From assembly GCA_016707485.1 (NCBI GenBank), contig JADJHN010000001.1:1106052-1170051 (forward strand): a stretch of DNA of 64,000 bases, read 5' to 3'. The notes under the pieces were generated by a model. That model had not been told where the DNA came from. It made no database searches and saw nothing but the letters and a program-made list of their open reading frames with translations. A program made the position numbers and the translations under genes. This document shows positions 46,001 to 53,399 of this stretch, in pieces; position 1 is the stretch's first letter, and each line of letters starts with the position of its first letter. Origin of the DNA: Lysobacterales bacterium. Lineage in GTDB: Bacteria; Pseudomonadota; Gammaproteobacteria; Xanthomonadales; Rhodanobacteraceae.

Positions 46001-46443
46001 GGCAAGGCAATGGTCAGGTCCGGCGAAAACAGGGCGGAATCGGTGAGCAGCTTTTCGCCGCGACATGCGCGCAGATCATTCAACAGCGGCAGGAGGACGA
46101 TTGGAATGTCCTTGTGGCCGGTCTGCACGCGCTCGAGATAGTCCGGCAACTGGACCATGCCGCGCATCAGCACGGAATAGCCTTCATCACGCTCGGCGAC
46201 GGTGCCGGCAAGCAGGGCGTCGGCAAGGCGCTCCATCTCTTCGACGAGCATGGCCGCGCCATACAGCTCGACCATGCGCAAGGTGCCTTGCGCCTGATGC
46301 AGATAGGTCGCACAAAAGCGCATGAGGCTGGTATCGGTCGGCTCGTCGACGTAGGCCTCGAGGGCCTGACGCGCCTGCTTGAGGGTCTCGTCGAGTTCGC
46401 CCTTGACCCAGCTCAGCGTTGTGAAATCATCGTGCAGTTTCAT
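40042..46443 (-). CDS. chpA: Hybrid chemosensory kinase ChpA (PilL) with multiple Hpt domains
   Basis: A 2133-residue CheA-type kinase controlling pilus extension and retraction. Seen in order: an N-terminal Hpt-like domain (YLHQAQGTLRMVEL, about 48), a degenerate one (about 460-560), an Hpt HTLKGSGRLVGA (about 835), HTLSGAIAMVEI (about 1020) and HTLKGGARMAGIG (about 1400). Then come the ATPase core (RNALAHGIESP, SDDGRGMDRD, GRGVGMDVV), a CheW domain, and a C-terminal receiver with VVDDS, DIEMPRMDG and the KPY lysine. Linkers between Hpt domains are acidic. It sits between pilJ and chpB, as in the Pseudomonas cluster. Confidence 0.95.
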   Translation of the reverse strand: MKLHDDFTTLSWVKGELDETLKQARQALEAYVDEPTDTSLMRFCATYLHQAQGTLRMVELYGAAMLVEEMERLADALLAGTVAERDEGYSVLMRGMVQLPDYLERVQTGHKDIPIVLLPLLNDLRACRGEKLLTDSALFSPDLTIALPEAARGLPAELPLKELRSLALRLRLAFQAALLKWFRDSGNPQHSTRLRDVLDRLRQTVAAGEEPRRLFWVAAGVADAVSDGSLQPGASVKLLFGGVDREIRRFAEQGEVGMQVVPPHMLVQNLLYYIAHSGSQSERVAAIRDTYGLDSLLPTDREVEHAKSSISGHNRTLLDTVSVAIKDDLMRVKESLDIYLRAQQRDPADLLGQVELLDRVRDTLGMLGLGVPRRVVTEQRATIEEIAQGRREADEGTLLDVAGALLYVEASLDDHIERLGATGEEGDGDGTELPKAEIRKILDALMHEAAVNIQQAKHDVIAFIESPWDHERVEQIPRLLEEISGALRMLDLGAAAELMSGIVRFVEVELIRHRRVPTTEQMDKLADALASIEYYLEATRDQRGGRQKILEVTRSSLESLGYWPIPVADGGDEPGGGGGRPDGGGPLSPEDMRAAEAALVEPVERSTDNAARAYVGRELDLAPAASDFPSWGEHLPLGQSASVRSATAVDSGEVDLDGLDFAVSAEREFPSSENAVTVEQPSELDRIVEVAEGDDLRGLIVGEAVDNLPSEQDVAGMRLAETIHDRDAEIPASDAGAAQADVGVIVDADGSRWIEIEEEIEEEVEEEVAAGGTADGSFQITASNEIDDEIRDVFIEEVQEEIDNLRTQFPQWRAKPDDLEQVKPIRRSFHTLKGSGRLVGALALGEFSWKVESMLNRVLDRSIGPSAQAMALVEHAINALPGQLAALRGEGSPDVDIQAIVDTADRLAEGELATVPSRAPATTMVKRVVKKRVTRRIPAPLQVVAAASPIPTPVEFEDDSVEIVAGPLPGLDPVLFDILKSETAMHLSVVDDFLGQASSGPLPVSEPVLRAAHTLSGAIAMVEIDPLSQMLSPLEGYLKRMRASAFPIDREGKAVLGEAAAMVREVMACLDRGGRDLPDTDGLTARITELRDTLHEPESSLQFYHQDDDGVLAEEESESPAADESAAVEVQSAAAEAATAATTELDFAELDLTSALVEKLEDKEFASAELADELPASAPGWDAPVAPEQVPADTDFDALFEAAGALDALPDRAVTESAFDEPESAAETIASEESEASVPASPIEFEETLLESVAATDTPAEAAIEPLEALDIELGSGEFEASLVDGEAEADIETDAETILVEPGKADVSEAAQAGPAPALADATVLIDQAAYEEDLQPEGRLELPEMDQDLLDIFVQEGNDILDHSDSVMAQLRDAPQDRELIVNLQRDLHTLKGGARMAGIGPIGDLTHAMESLLDATYDGHRSMDMLAVEALERSYDALHGLVQRIARREAIAMPEQMIARLENLVAGETLNDVAHQPAPETPAAEAKPAAVVPRPAPRALPAVETEDEPRAPQEMIRVRSELLDSLVNYAGEVSIYRSRLEQQISTFRFNLVEFEQTVSRLREQLRKLEIETEAQIIARYQREHHEGVETAFDPLELDRFSQLQQYSRALGESVSDLVSIQGLLDDLTRQSETLLLQQSRVSSDLQEGLMRTRMVPFDSMVPSLRRTVRQAAQELGKRAQLKVEGAQGEMDRNLLERMKAPFEHMLRNALAHGIESPQQRLAANKPLDGTVTIRVSRESTEVVLRISDDGRGMDRDAIRRKAISLGLLSPEVNLSDRDLYGFILEAGFSTAEQVTQLAGRGVGMDVVHSEIKQLGGSLVIDSIAGTGTTFTIRLPFTLAVTQAILVKLGDSTYAVPMSSVQGVVRIALDDYSRRVSSGEQTYTYAGEDFNIYELSQLLGVPQGRVLDETQLPLLMTRTGDQRAAVRIDAVVGSREIVVKSVGPQISSVPGIFGATIMGDGSVIMILDLAPLVRRVASLRASVAAGETPESAELLQVPELPEVVRKTTIMVVDDSITMRKVTTRVLERADMEVVTAKDGLDAVEKLQDTVPDLMLLDIEMPRMDGYELATYMRNDARLKGVPIIMVTSRTGEKHRQRALEIGVERYLGKPYQEADLLRQVQETLRTTRANA

Positions 46444-46696
46444 GATTTTGTTTCGTCCTGGCGAAGCCTGCCAACCATACCGCAGCTCACCGGATTGCCT
46501 GTAAACCCTACTCGGCGCACACCACCGACCTGTGCCGTCGGGCGGTCAAGCAGTGCTGTGAACTGGCTGCCCCCAGGCCGTTCCAACTCCATGGCGCGGC
46601 CCAATCCAGTAGCGGGTCTGGTGCGGCAATTGCCGATGTCTGAATGCGGTGGCGGGTTCTCCTTCGGTCTGGGAATCGTTGCTACAAGCCGGGGTT

Positions 46697-48751
46697 TCAG
46701 CCCGGCAGCTTGAAGTCGGCAACGGAACGACGCAGGTCGCCGGCCAGATGCGCCAGGTTGCCGATTGATTCGGCAGTCTGGCTGGCACCGACCGATGTCT
46801 GCGTGGTGATCTCCTGAATCACGTTCATCGTCGCGGAAATGTTGGTTGCCGCAGCGGACTGCTGGCTGGCCGCGGCGGAGATGCTCTGGATGAGGTCGGC
46901 AAGATCGTGCGAGACCTTTTCAATCTCGCCAAGGGCAAGACCGGCATCCTCGGCCAGGCGCGCACCGGCCACCACCTCGGCGGTGGTCTGTTCCATCGAG
47001 CTGACCGCTTCGTTGGTATCGGACTGAATCGTCTGCACCAGGGTTTCAATTCGCTTTGTCGCATTCGCCGAACGCTCCGCGAGGCGTTGCACTTCGTCGG
47101 CGACGACCGCGAAGCCGCGGCCCGCCTCACCGGCGGAGGCGGCCTGGATGGCGGCGTTCAGGGCAAGAATATTGGTCTGCTCGGCAATGTCGTTGATCAG
47201 TTCGACGATCGAGCCGATCTCCTGCGAGGATTCACCAAGGCGCTTGATGCGCTTGGAGGTTTCCTGGATCTGGTCGCGAATCGAGTCCATGCCCTGGATG
47301 GTCTGGCGCACGATGGCTGCGCCCTTGGCAGCAATCTGCACCGAGCGCTGCGCCACTTCGGCGCTCTCGCTGGAGTTCTTCGAAACCTCGTCGATCGAAA
47401 CGGCAATCTCGTTGATGGCGGCCGATGCCGAGGTGATCTGCTGGGCCTGGTGCTCGGCGGCTTCGGCCAGGTGCATCGCCGTGGCCTGGGTTTCCTGGGC
47501 GGCGGCGGACACCTGCACGGCTGTCTCGTTGATCGTGGTGACCAGGGATCGCAGCGCCTCCACCGCGAAGTTGATCGAGTCCGCGATCGCCCCGGTGATG
47601 TCTTCGGTAACGGTTGCCTTTACGGTCAAGTCACCTTCGGCCAGCGAGCCCATCTCATCCAGCAGTCGCAGAATGGCTTCCTGATTGCGCTGGTTCAACT
47701 CGGCCGACATCTGGTACCGGCTTTGCTGGTCGCGAACCAGGGTGATGCCGAGGAGGATGACGAGGACGATCGCGGCAGCGGCGGCAATGCCACCCCAGAG
47801 CGGATTCGGGAAGGTGCGCTTGGTGCCCAGCGTGCTCAGGCGATCGGCAACGTTGCGCGCCTTCAGCAGCACGCTCTGGCTGTCGGTGAAGATGGCGTCG
47901 GCAGCTTGCTTGACCACCTGCAGGCCGGTCGAGGCATCGATGATCTTGCGCACCGGCTCATCCAGCCCGTCCCACTGCGCGGACACGTCTGTCAGGATCT
48001 GACGCGCATTGGCCTGATCGATCGATTTGATGTTGAGTGCCGGCGCACCATCGATCAGTCCACCGAGCACCGACTTGTACAAGGCCGCGTCACGCGAGAA
48101 ACCATCTGCGGCGGATTGGGCGTCATCGCCACCCTGGCCGATTTCCTGAACGCGCCGGATCATGCGGTCGGCCAGCAACATCTGGCGGGTCGAGATGTAC
48201 ACCTGGCCGGCACTGCCGTTGCGCTCGGTGAGAATGTTGACGACTTCGTTCATGCGCGAGTTGAGCACCGGCATTTTCGAGCTGAATTCGTTGGAGGTTG
48301 TCGCCGTATCCAGCACCAGGCTCTTGCCGCCGAGGATCTTGGTGGCATTGGTCAACACCGGCTCCCAGGCCGCATTCAGATCCTTGAGCTCCTTGGCCAC
48401 GCCGGGCTCGTCCGCGTAGGAGGGCATGCCGGAATACGGGGTGGAGGCCGGTGCATTGCCCTTGTTCAGGTAGCCGAGGAAGGCATCGATGTCGCGTGTG
48501 GTCTTGGACAATTCGTCAAAGGCCAGCTCGTTGCCGCCGGCGGCATTGGCCGCATAGGTGGTCAAGGCCTGCGAGGCCACCTGGATCTCGGTGGTCAGCG
48601 CGCTTGCCTGGCGATCCTGGTTGCTCTTGATGGTGAGGTAAATGAAGTCTGCCGCAGCGAACGCAATCGACAACACCAGCAACACGATCAAGATGGTGTT
48701 GAGGCTGCCCGTTCGCTCGGAGCCCGAGAGTGCGCTGGAAGTTGTGCTCAT
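46697..48751 (-). CDS. pilJ: Methyl-accepting chemotaxis receptor PilJ
   Basis: Inner-membrane receptor that feeds the ChpA kinase. The 684-residue protein has two membrane helices (about 17-43 and 318-336) enclosing a periplasmic PilJ-type sensor region, a HAMP-like segment, and the cytoplasmic signalling hairpin with the tip NILALNAAIQAASAGEAGRG FAVVADEVQRLAERS (written here in two pieces). The ATG has GAGG upstream. A gap of 253 bases (46444-46696) separates it from chpA and shows no gene. Confidence 0.95.
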   Translation of the reverse strand: MSTTSSALSGSERTGSLNTILIVLLVLSIAFAAADFIYLTIKSNQDRQASALTTEIQVASQALTTYAANAAGGNELAFDELSKTTRDIDAFLGYLNKGNAPASTPYSGMPSYADEPGVAKELKDLNAAWEPVLTNATKILGGKSLVLDTATTSNEFSSKMPVLNSRMNEVVNILTERNGSAGQVYISTRQMLLADRMIRRVQEIGQGGDDAQSAADGFSRDAALYKSVLGGLIDGAPALNIKSIDQANARQILTDVSAQWDGLDEPVRKIIDASTGLQVVKQAADAIFTDSQSVLLKARNVADRLSTLGTKRTFPNPLWGGIAAAAAIVLVILLGITLVRDQQSRYQMSAELNQRNQEAILRLLDEMGSLAEGDLTVKATVTEDITGAIADSINFAVEALRSLVTTINETAVQVSAAAQETQATAMHLAEAAEHQAQQITSASAAINEIAVSIDEVSKNSSESAEVAQRSVQIAAKGAAIVRQTIQGMDSIRDQIQETSKRIKRLGESSQEIGSIVELINDIAEQTNILALNAAIQAASAGEAGRGFAVVADEVQRLAERSANATKRIETLVQTIQSDTNEAVSSMEQTTAEVVAGARLAEDAGLALGEIEKVSHDLADLIQSISAAASQQSAAATNISATMNVIQEITTQTSVGASQTAESIGNLAHLAGDLRRSVADFKLPG

Positions 48752-48814
48752 CTTGTTACCTCACCCCTAAGTTGCTCATGTCCGGCCGTATCCGGGTGGA
48801 TGGCCGGTTTGCTG

Positions 48815-49369
48815 TCATGCCGATGCTTGCTGGAAATCCGCGGAACGCACGAGTGCGGCCATGCTGAACAGGCCCCACTCGATTTCGCCAAGTTGAATCT
48901 TTTCGCCGACATAGCGGCTGTAGCGCTGATCGTCCTCGCCCAGCGCATGCGCACGCAGGTCGTCATTGAAACTGCGCTGTCCAAGTACCTCGTCGACCAG
49001 CAGGCCGACGCTGCCACCGTGCTGGCGCACGACCAGAACGCGCGTCGAATCGGTCATCAACGTGCGCTGGCCTTCGATGAAATTGCGCAGGTCGACGAGG
49101 GCGACGAGGTTGCCGCGTACATTGGCCACGCCGAGCATCCACGCTTGCGTTCCCGGAACAACCGTGAGCAGGGGCATGGTCAGGATTTCGTTGACTTCAC
49201 CAATGCTGCTGACCAGGTAGCGCGCACCGATTCGGAAACCGATGCCGCGCCAGAGGCCGGGCGCGTCGATCTGCTCGGGCAAACCCGCCACATGCGCCAG
49301 GCTGCGCCGCTCGTAGTCGGCGAGCGCCTCGAAGGGTCCGGTAATCTGCAGATCGGGGCTGGTGGCCAT
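48815..49369 (-). CDS. pilI: CheW-like adaptor PilI
   Basis: Couples PilJ to ChpA. The 184-residue CheW-domain protein has GFRIGARYLVSSIGEVNEIL, the conserved MLGVANVRGNLVALVDLRNF stretch (about 97-116) and VGLLVDEVLGQRSF. The ATG at 49369 starts 10 bases after the pilH stop; the longer frame upstream would run into pilH. Order pilG-pilH-pilI-pilJ is the standard one. Confidence 0.93.
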   Translation of the reverse strand: MATSPDLQITGPFEALADYERRSLAHVAGLPEQIDAPGLWRGIGFRIGARYLVSSIGEVNEILTMPLLTVVPGTQAWMLGVANVRGNLVALVDLRNFIEGQRTLMTDSTRVLVVRQHGGSVGLLVDEVLGQRSFNDDLRAHALGEDDQRYSRYVGEKIQLGEIEWGLFSMAALVRSADFQQASA

Positions 49370-49379
49370 GCTCGTCGTC

Positions 49380-49745
49380 TCAGCCCGGTAGCAGGTTGTC
49401 GATGCGCTGCAGCAGGGATTTCGCATCCACCGGCTTGGTGAGGAAATCCCTGGCGCCCTGACGCAGACCCCAGACACGATCGGTTTCCATGGTCTTGGTC
49501 GTCACGATAAGAATCGGAATGTGGCCGGTGCTGGCGTCGCGGCTGAGGTCGCGCGTTGCCTGGAAGCCGTTCATGCCGGGCATGATCACGTCCATGATGA
49601 CCAGATCCGGACGCTCGCGCTTGACTCCGGCGATGCCTTCTTCGGCACTGCCTGCGCTGCTGACCCGGTGACCGGCCTTCTCCAGCAAGGTCGTGAAGAC
49701 CCTTACGTCGGTCGGTGAATCGTCAATGATGAAAATGTGCGCCAC
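49380..49745 (-). CDS. pilH: Response regulator PilH
   Basis: Single-domain CheY-like protein of the twitching system, thought to favour pilus retraction or act as a phosphate sink. The 121 residues have the acidic pocket IIDDS (residues 7-9), the phosphoacceptor Asp in VIMDVIMPGMNG (about 52), Thr in IVTTKT and Lys in LTKPVD (about 104). The start codon is GTG. Confidence 0.94.
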   Translation of the reverse strand: MAHIFIIDDSPTDVRVFTTLLEKAGHRVSSAGSAEEGIAGVKRERPDLVIMDVIMPGMNGFQATRDLSRDASTGHIPILIVTTKTMETDRVWGLRQGARDFLTKPVDAKSLLQRIDNLLPG

Positions 49746-49784
49746 CGCCTTACCCCTGTGAGTCGAATGGCCAAGCCAATGAAC

Positions 49785-50183
49785 CTACTTCAGGTCCACA
49801 TGCCGCCGGATCGCGCCGAGCAATTCTTCGCGCGTGAATGGCTTGGTCAGATATTGCTCGGAGCCGACGATGCGGCCACGCGCCTTGTCGAACAGCCCGT
49901 CTTTCGAGGACAGCATGATCACCGGCGTGCCCTTGAACATCTGGTTGTTCTTGATCAGTGCACAGGTCTGATAACCATCCAGACGCGGCATCATGATGTC
50001 GACGAAAATGATCTGTGGTTGCTGGTCGGAAATCTTGGCCAGCGCCTCGAACCCGTCAGTCGCCGTCACGACTTCACAACCTTCCTTGCGCAGCAAGGTC
50101 TCCGCCGTGCGGCGGATGGTTTTGGAATCGTCTATGACCATGACTTTCAGGCCGCTGAAGCTGCCTTGCTTGGTCTCATCCAC
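49785..50183 (-). CDS. pilG: Response regulator PilG
   Basis: Single-domain CheY-like protein that promotes pilus extension, first gene of the pil-chp cluster. It has VMVIDDSKTIRRTAETLL, the phosphoacceptor in IIFVDIMMPRLDGYQT, and MLSSKDG with YLTKPFTR. I chose the GTG at 50183 (132 residues, the usual length). A TTG at 50228 would add 15 residues that do not look conserved. A promoter with a perfect -35 lies about 145 bases upstream, leaving a long untranslated leader. Confidence 0.93.
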   Translation of the reverse strand: MDETKQGSFSGLKVMVIDDSKTIRRTAETLLRKEGCEVVTATDGFEALAKISDQQPQIIFVDIMMPRLDGYQTCALIKNNQMFKGTPVIMLSSKDGLFDKARGRIVGSEQYLTKPFTREELLGAIRRHVDLK

Positions 50184-50328
50184 CTGGTAAGGACCCCCAA
50201 CCGCTGTACTGAATATTCGGACACGCAAGAAGCGTGCCTACCAAACCTCGTTTGGGAAAGAATCTGCGCCAGGCCGTGCAAGCATCGCTTGCCCGCCCGC
50301 ACGAGAGCTCTTCTCCCTCCCTGCAGCT

Positions 50329-50357
50329 TCTTAACCAATTCTTAGCTAATCTGTCAA
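50329..50357 (-). promoter_or_regulatory. Putative promoter of the pil-chp cluster
   Basis: A perfect TTGACA (-35, 50352-50357) is followed after 17 bases by TTAAGA (50329-50334). The divergent gap 50184-50504 is unusually AT-rich here and holds no gene. Confidence 0.5.
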
Positions 50358-50417
50358 GTTTAGCGCCTAAGTCCTCAAAAAATATTGGGAACCTGCCGCA
50401 GACGCCGTGTCCACCGA

Positions 50418-50445
50418 CTGACTTCGCCAAGTCCGAGTGTAAACT
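50418..50445 (+). promoter_or_regulatory. Putative promoter of gshB
   Basis: CTGACT (50418-50423), a 16-base spacer and TAAACT (50440-50445, preceded by TG) lie 60 bases before the gshB ATG. Confidence 0.4.
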
Positions 50446-50504
50446 AGCGCGGCTGCATTCGTCGCTCGATTTCCACCCAACCCTTTCATCGTTGGAGTCG
50501 CCGC

Positions 50505-51453
50505 ATGGCCCCTACCCTGGCCGTCCTCATGGACGCCATTGCCGAGATCAGGATTGCCAAGGATACGACCTTTGCCCTGCTCCTCGAAGCGCAACGTCGC
50601 GGGTACGAGCTTCAATACATGACCCAGGGTGACCTGGCCATTCGCGACGGCTCTGCCTGGGCCAGACTTGCCCCGCTTGTCGTTCGGGACGACGCCAGCG
50701 GCTGGTTCGACCTGGGCGAGGCCGAATGGCGGGAATTGCGCAACATCGACATTGTGCTGGCGCGCAAGGACCCGCCGGTGGACGCCCAGTTCATTCATGA
50801 CACCCATGTGCTGCAGCTGGCCCAGGATGCCGGCGTGCTGGTCGTCAACGATCCGCGAGGCCTTCGCGACGCCAACGAAAAGCTGTTCGCACAACACTTT
50901 CCGCAATGTTGTGCGCCAACCGTGGTCGCGCGCAGCGCCAGCGAGCTGAAGCGCTTTGCCGCGAAACACGGACGCATCGTGCTGAAACCCCTCGATGGCA
51001 TGGGCGGACGCAGCATCTTTCTCTCCGCGCACGGCGACCCCAACCTCAACGTGATCATCGAAACCCTGACTGCAAACGGCCAGGCCTTTGCCATGGCGCA
51101 GAAGTACATCCCCGGAAATCAGCGCCGGCGACAAGCGCATCCTGATGATCGATGGCGAACCCGTGCCGTATGCGCTGGCGAGGATCCCGCAGGGCGATGA
51201 GTTCCGCGGCAACCTCGCCGCCGGCGGCAAGGGCGTCGGCATCGCCCTGTCCGAGCGGGATCGCTGGATCGCCGCCGAGGTCGGTCCGGAACTGAGGCGC
51301 CGCGGCATGCTCTTCGTCGGCCTGGACGTGATTGGCGACTGGCTGACCGAAGTCAACGTCACCTCGCCGACCTGCCTGCGCGAGCTGGACGCACAGTTCG
51401 GGCTGAATATCGCCGGCCAGCTTTTCGATGTGATCGAATCGCGACGGGCGTGA
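50505..51453 (+). pseudogene. gshB: Glutathione synthetase, interrupted by one +1 shift
   Basis: ATP-grasp enzyme joining gamma-glutamylcysteine and glycine. The first part (to about residue 205) shows DAIAEIRIAKDTTFALLLEA, LARKDPPVD, VVNDPRGLRDANEKLF and KPLDGMGGRSIF. After AQKYIP the frame breaks. The family sequence continues one base later as EISAGDKRILMIDGEPVPYAL, then GNLAAGGKGV and DWLTEVNVTSPT to a normal end. The cause is one extra G at 51114-51115 (CCCGGAAATC where CCCGAAATC is expected). All else is well conserved, so a sequence error or a very recent mutation is likelier than old decay. The stop overlaps the tonB GTG. Confidence 0.9.
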
Positions 51454-52313
51454 GCACCTCGACTGCCAATGCCGCCGCCGATCGCCTCGGCGTGACCTTC
51501 CTGTTCTCGCTGATTGCGCATGCCGTGGTTGCGCTCGGCATCACCTTCTCCATCGAGAAACCGGCGGCATCGCTGCCATCGCTGGATGTGATCCTCGTGC
51601 AGTCGGCCAGCGGCAAGCTACCCGAGAAGGCCGATTTCCTCGCCCAGGCCAGCAACAGCGGCGGCGGCGACTCGGATATGGCGCGGCGCCCGAGCAATCC
51701 GCTGTCCAGCCCGATTCCGAAACCCATCGAAGGCATCACCCCGCGACCGACCGACAATGGCGCGCCGCGACCGTCGGTGGCGACCAAGGCCGAGCTGCTG
51801 ACCACGCGCAGCGCCGAGCGCAGCGTGGAGTCGACGCGGGAAACGCCCGACCAGGCTGACCTGCAGGCGCCGTCGGAACGCGAAATCATCGAACGCAAGC
51901 TGGAAATGGCGCAGCTGGCCCAGGAAATCCAGCGCGAGACCGAGAAATACGCCAAGCGGCCAAAGAAGAAGTACATTTCGGCAAACACCCGGGAATACGA
52001 GTTCGCCAGCTACATGAGCGCCTGGGTTGCACGCATCGAGCGCATCGGCAATCTCAACTATCCCGACGAGGCGCGCCGCCAGGAGCTGCATGGGCAACTC
52101 GTGCTCACGGTCGGGCTGAACCGCGATGGCAGCGTCAAGAGCATCGACATCATCCAGCCCAGCGGGCACAAGGTGCTCGATGATGCGGCAATCCGCATCG
52201 TGCGCCTGGCCGCGCCATTCAATGCGCTGCCAAAGAACGCCGAGGCCATCGACGAACTCTACATCACGCGTACCTGGCAGTTCCTCGAAGGCAATATCCT
52301 GCGCAACCGCTGA
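51450..52313 (+). CDS. TonB-family energy transducer
   Basis: Inner-membrane protein expected to pass proton-motive energy to outer-membrane receptors. The 287 residues have one N-terminal membrane helix (about 16-35), a Pro/Ser-rich periplasmic spacer, a charged helix (EREIIERKLEMAQLAQEIQ, about 140-160) and a C-terminal TonB domain (YPDEARRQELHGQLVLTVGL, then IIQPSGHKVLDDAAIRIV). The GTG start overlaps the gshB stop (GTGA). The helix-rich spacer differs from the Pro-Lys spacer of classical TonB. No ExbB or ExbD is nearby. Confidence 0.88.
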   Translation: MSTSTANAAADRLGVTFLFSLIAHAVVALGITFSIEKPAASLPSLDVILVQSASGKLPEKADFLAQASNSGGGDSDMARRPSNPLSSPIPKPIEGITPRPTDNGAPRPSVATKAELLTTRSAERSVESTRETPDQADLQAPSEREIIERKLEMAQLAQEIQRETEKYAKRPKKKYISANTREYEFASYMSAWVARIERIGNLNYPDEARRQELHGQLVLTVGLNRDGSVKSIDIIQPSGHKVLDDAAIRIVRLAAPFNALPKNAEAIDELYITRTWQFLEGNILRNR

Positions 52314-52346
52314 ATGGCGCTGCCGCGCATGGCCGGGATGGCGCGC

Positions 52347-52365
52347 GGCACCGTACAATGGTGCC
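52347..52365 (+). promoter_or_regulatory. Inverted repeat and -10-like box immediately before yqgE
   Basis: GGCACC-GTACAAT-GGTGCC is a perfect 6-bp inverted repeat whose last base touches the yqgE ATG. The centre contains TACAAT, a good -10 box only 6 bases from the ATG, which would give a leaderless or nearly leaderless mRNA. Confidence 0.35.
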
Positions 52366-52930
52366 ATGCACGAATCCTCGACCCTCTCGAATCAGCTGCT
52401 GATCGCGATGCCGAATCTGCACGATCCGAATTTCCGAACGCGGGGTCGCGATCATCTGCCAGCACGGCGAGGACGGCACCATGGGCATCATGGTCAACCG
52501 GCTTTCCGACTATCGCCTCGGCGACGTACTGGCACAGATGAGCCTGCGTTCGGACCTGCCCGAAGTCACCGATGCGCCGGTGCTGATTGGCGGACCGGTA
52601 CAACCCGAGCGCGGCTTTGTCCTGCACACGCCGCACGGCGGCTGGGATTCCTCGTTCCGGATTTCCGAATCGATCAGCGTGACCACTTCACGTGACATTC
52701 TCGAGGCCATCGCCAGCGGCAACGGTCCGCGGCACGCCCTGGTCGCCCTCGGCTACTCGGGCTGGAGTCCGGGCCAGATCGAACATGAGTTGCGCGAGAA
52801 CGCCTGGCTGACCGCACCGGTGGATCACGCAATACTGTTCACGACACCGCTCGATGAACGCTGGCACGCTGCCGCCGCACTGGTCGGGGTGAAGCTGGAA
52901 TGGATTTCGCCGTATGCCGGCAACGCCTGA
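52366..52930 (+). pseudogene. yqgE: YqgE family protein (UPF0301), interrupted by one +1 shift
   Basis: Small conserved protein of uncertain role. The first 22 codons give STLSNQLLIAMPNLHDPNF. The family sequence continues in the next frame as ERGVAIICQHGEDGTMGIMVNRL, and on to the normal end with GYSGWSPGQIEHELRENAWL. One extra C at 52434-52435 (TTCCGAAC where TTCGAAC is expected) explains the break. It is otherwise well conserved and lies between tonB and yqgF as in related genomes. Confidence 0.85.
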
Positions 52931-52948
52931 AGCCAGCGGTTTGCGGCA

Positions 52949-53399
52949 ATGACCACCGCGGCGGGATATGTGTTGGCCTTCGATGTCGGCACGCGCACGA
53001 TCGGCGTCGCGATTGGCCACCCGATCAGCGGCAGCGCGCGCCCTGTCGACGGTTGCAGTCAGTCACGGCAGGATCGACTGGAGCGCGATCGACATCCTGG
53101 TCAAGGATTGGCAACCGCAGGCGTTCGTGGTCGGCTTGCCGCTCGCCCTCGATGGCAGCGAGCAGGAGATGACCCGCCATGCGCGCTCGTTTGCAGGCGA
53201 GCTTGGCCGCCGTTACAACCGCGACGTACACGAATCGGATGAGCGCTTCACCTCGAAGGAAGCCGCGCGCCGCTTCGCCGGGCAGCGCGCGCAAGGCACG
53301 GCCAGGCGCAAGCATGGCGCCGAGATCGACGCGCTGGCCGCGCAGATCATCCTTGAATCCTGGCTTGCCCATCCCGACCACAAGGCGACTTCCTCGTGA
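52949..53399 (+). pseudogene. yqgF: Holliday junction resolvase-like protein YqgF (RuvX), interrupted by one frame shift
   Basis: RNase H-like fold protein involved in pre-16S rRNA 5' processing. The start MTTAAGYVLAFDVGTRTIGV carries the catalytic DVGTRTIG motif. Near residue 30 (SARP, about 53034-53045, in a GCGCGC tract) the frame changes. The rest continues as STVAVSHGRIDWSAI, FVVGLPLALDGSEQ, DERFTSKEA and KHGAEIDALAAQIILESWL, which are all conserved. The shift equals +1 or -2. The family is widely essential, so a sequencing error is a likely explanation. The stop overlaps the pyrB GTG start. Confidence 0.85.

Noticed and set aside
46907..49441. 844-codon open frame on the plus strand
   Set aside because: Antisense to pilJ and pilI; length is due to low stop frequency in GC-rich DNA.
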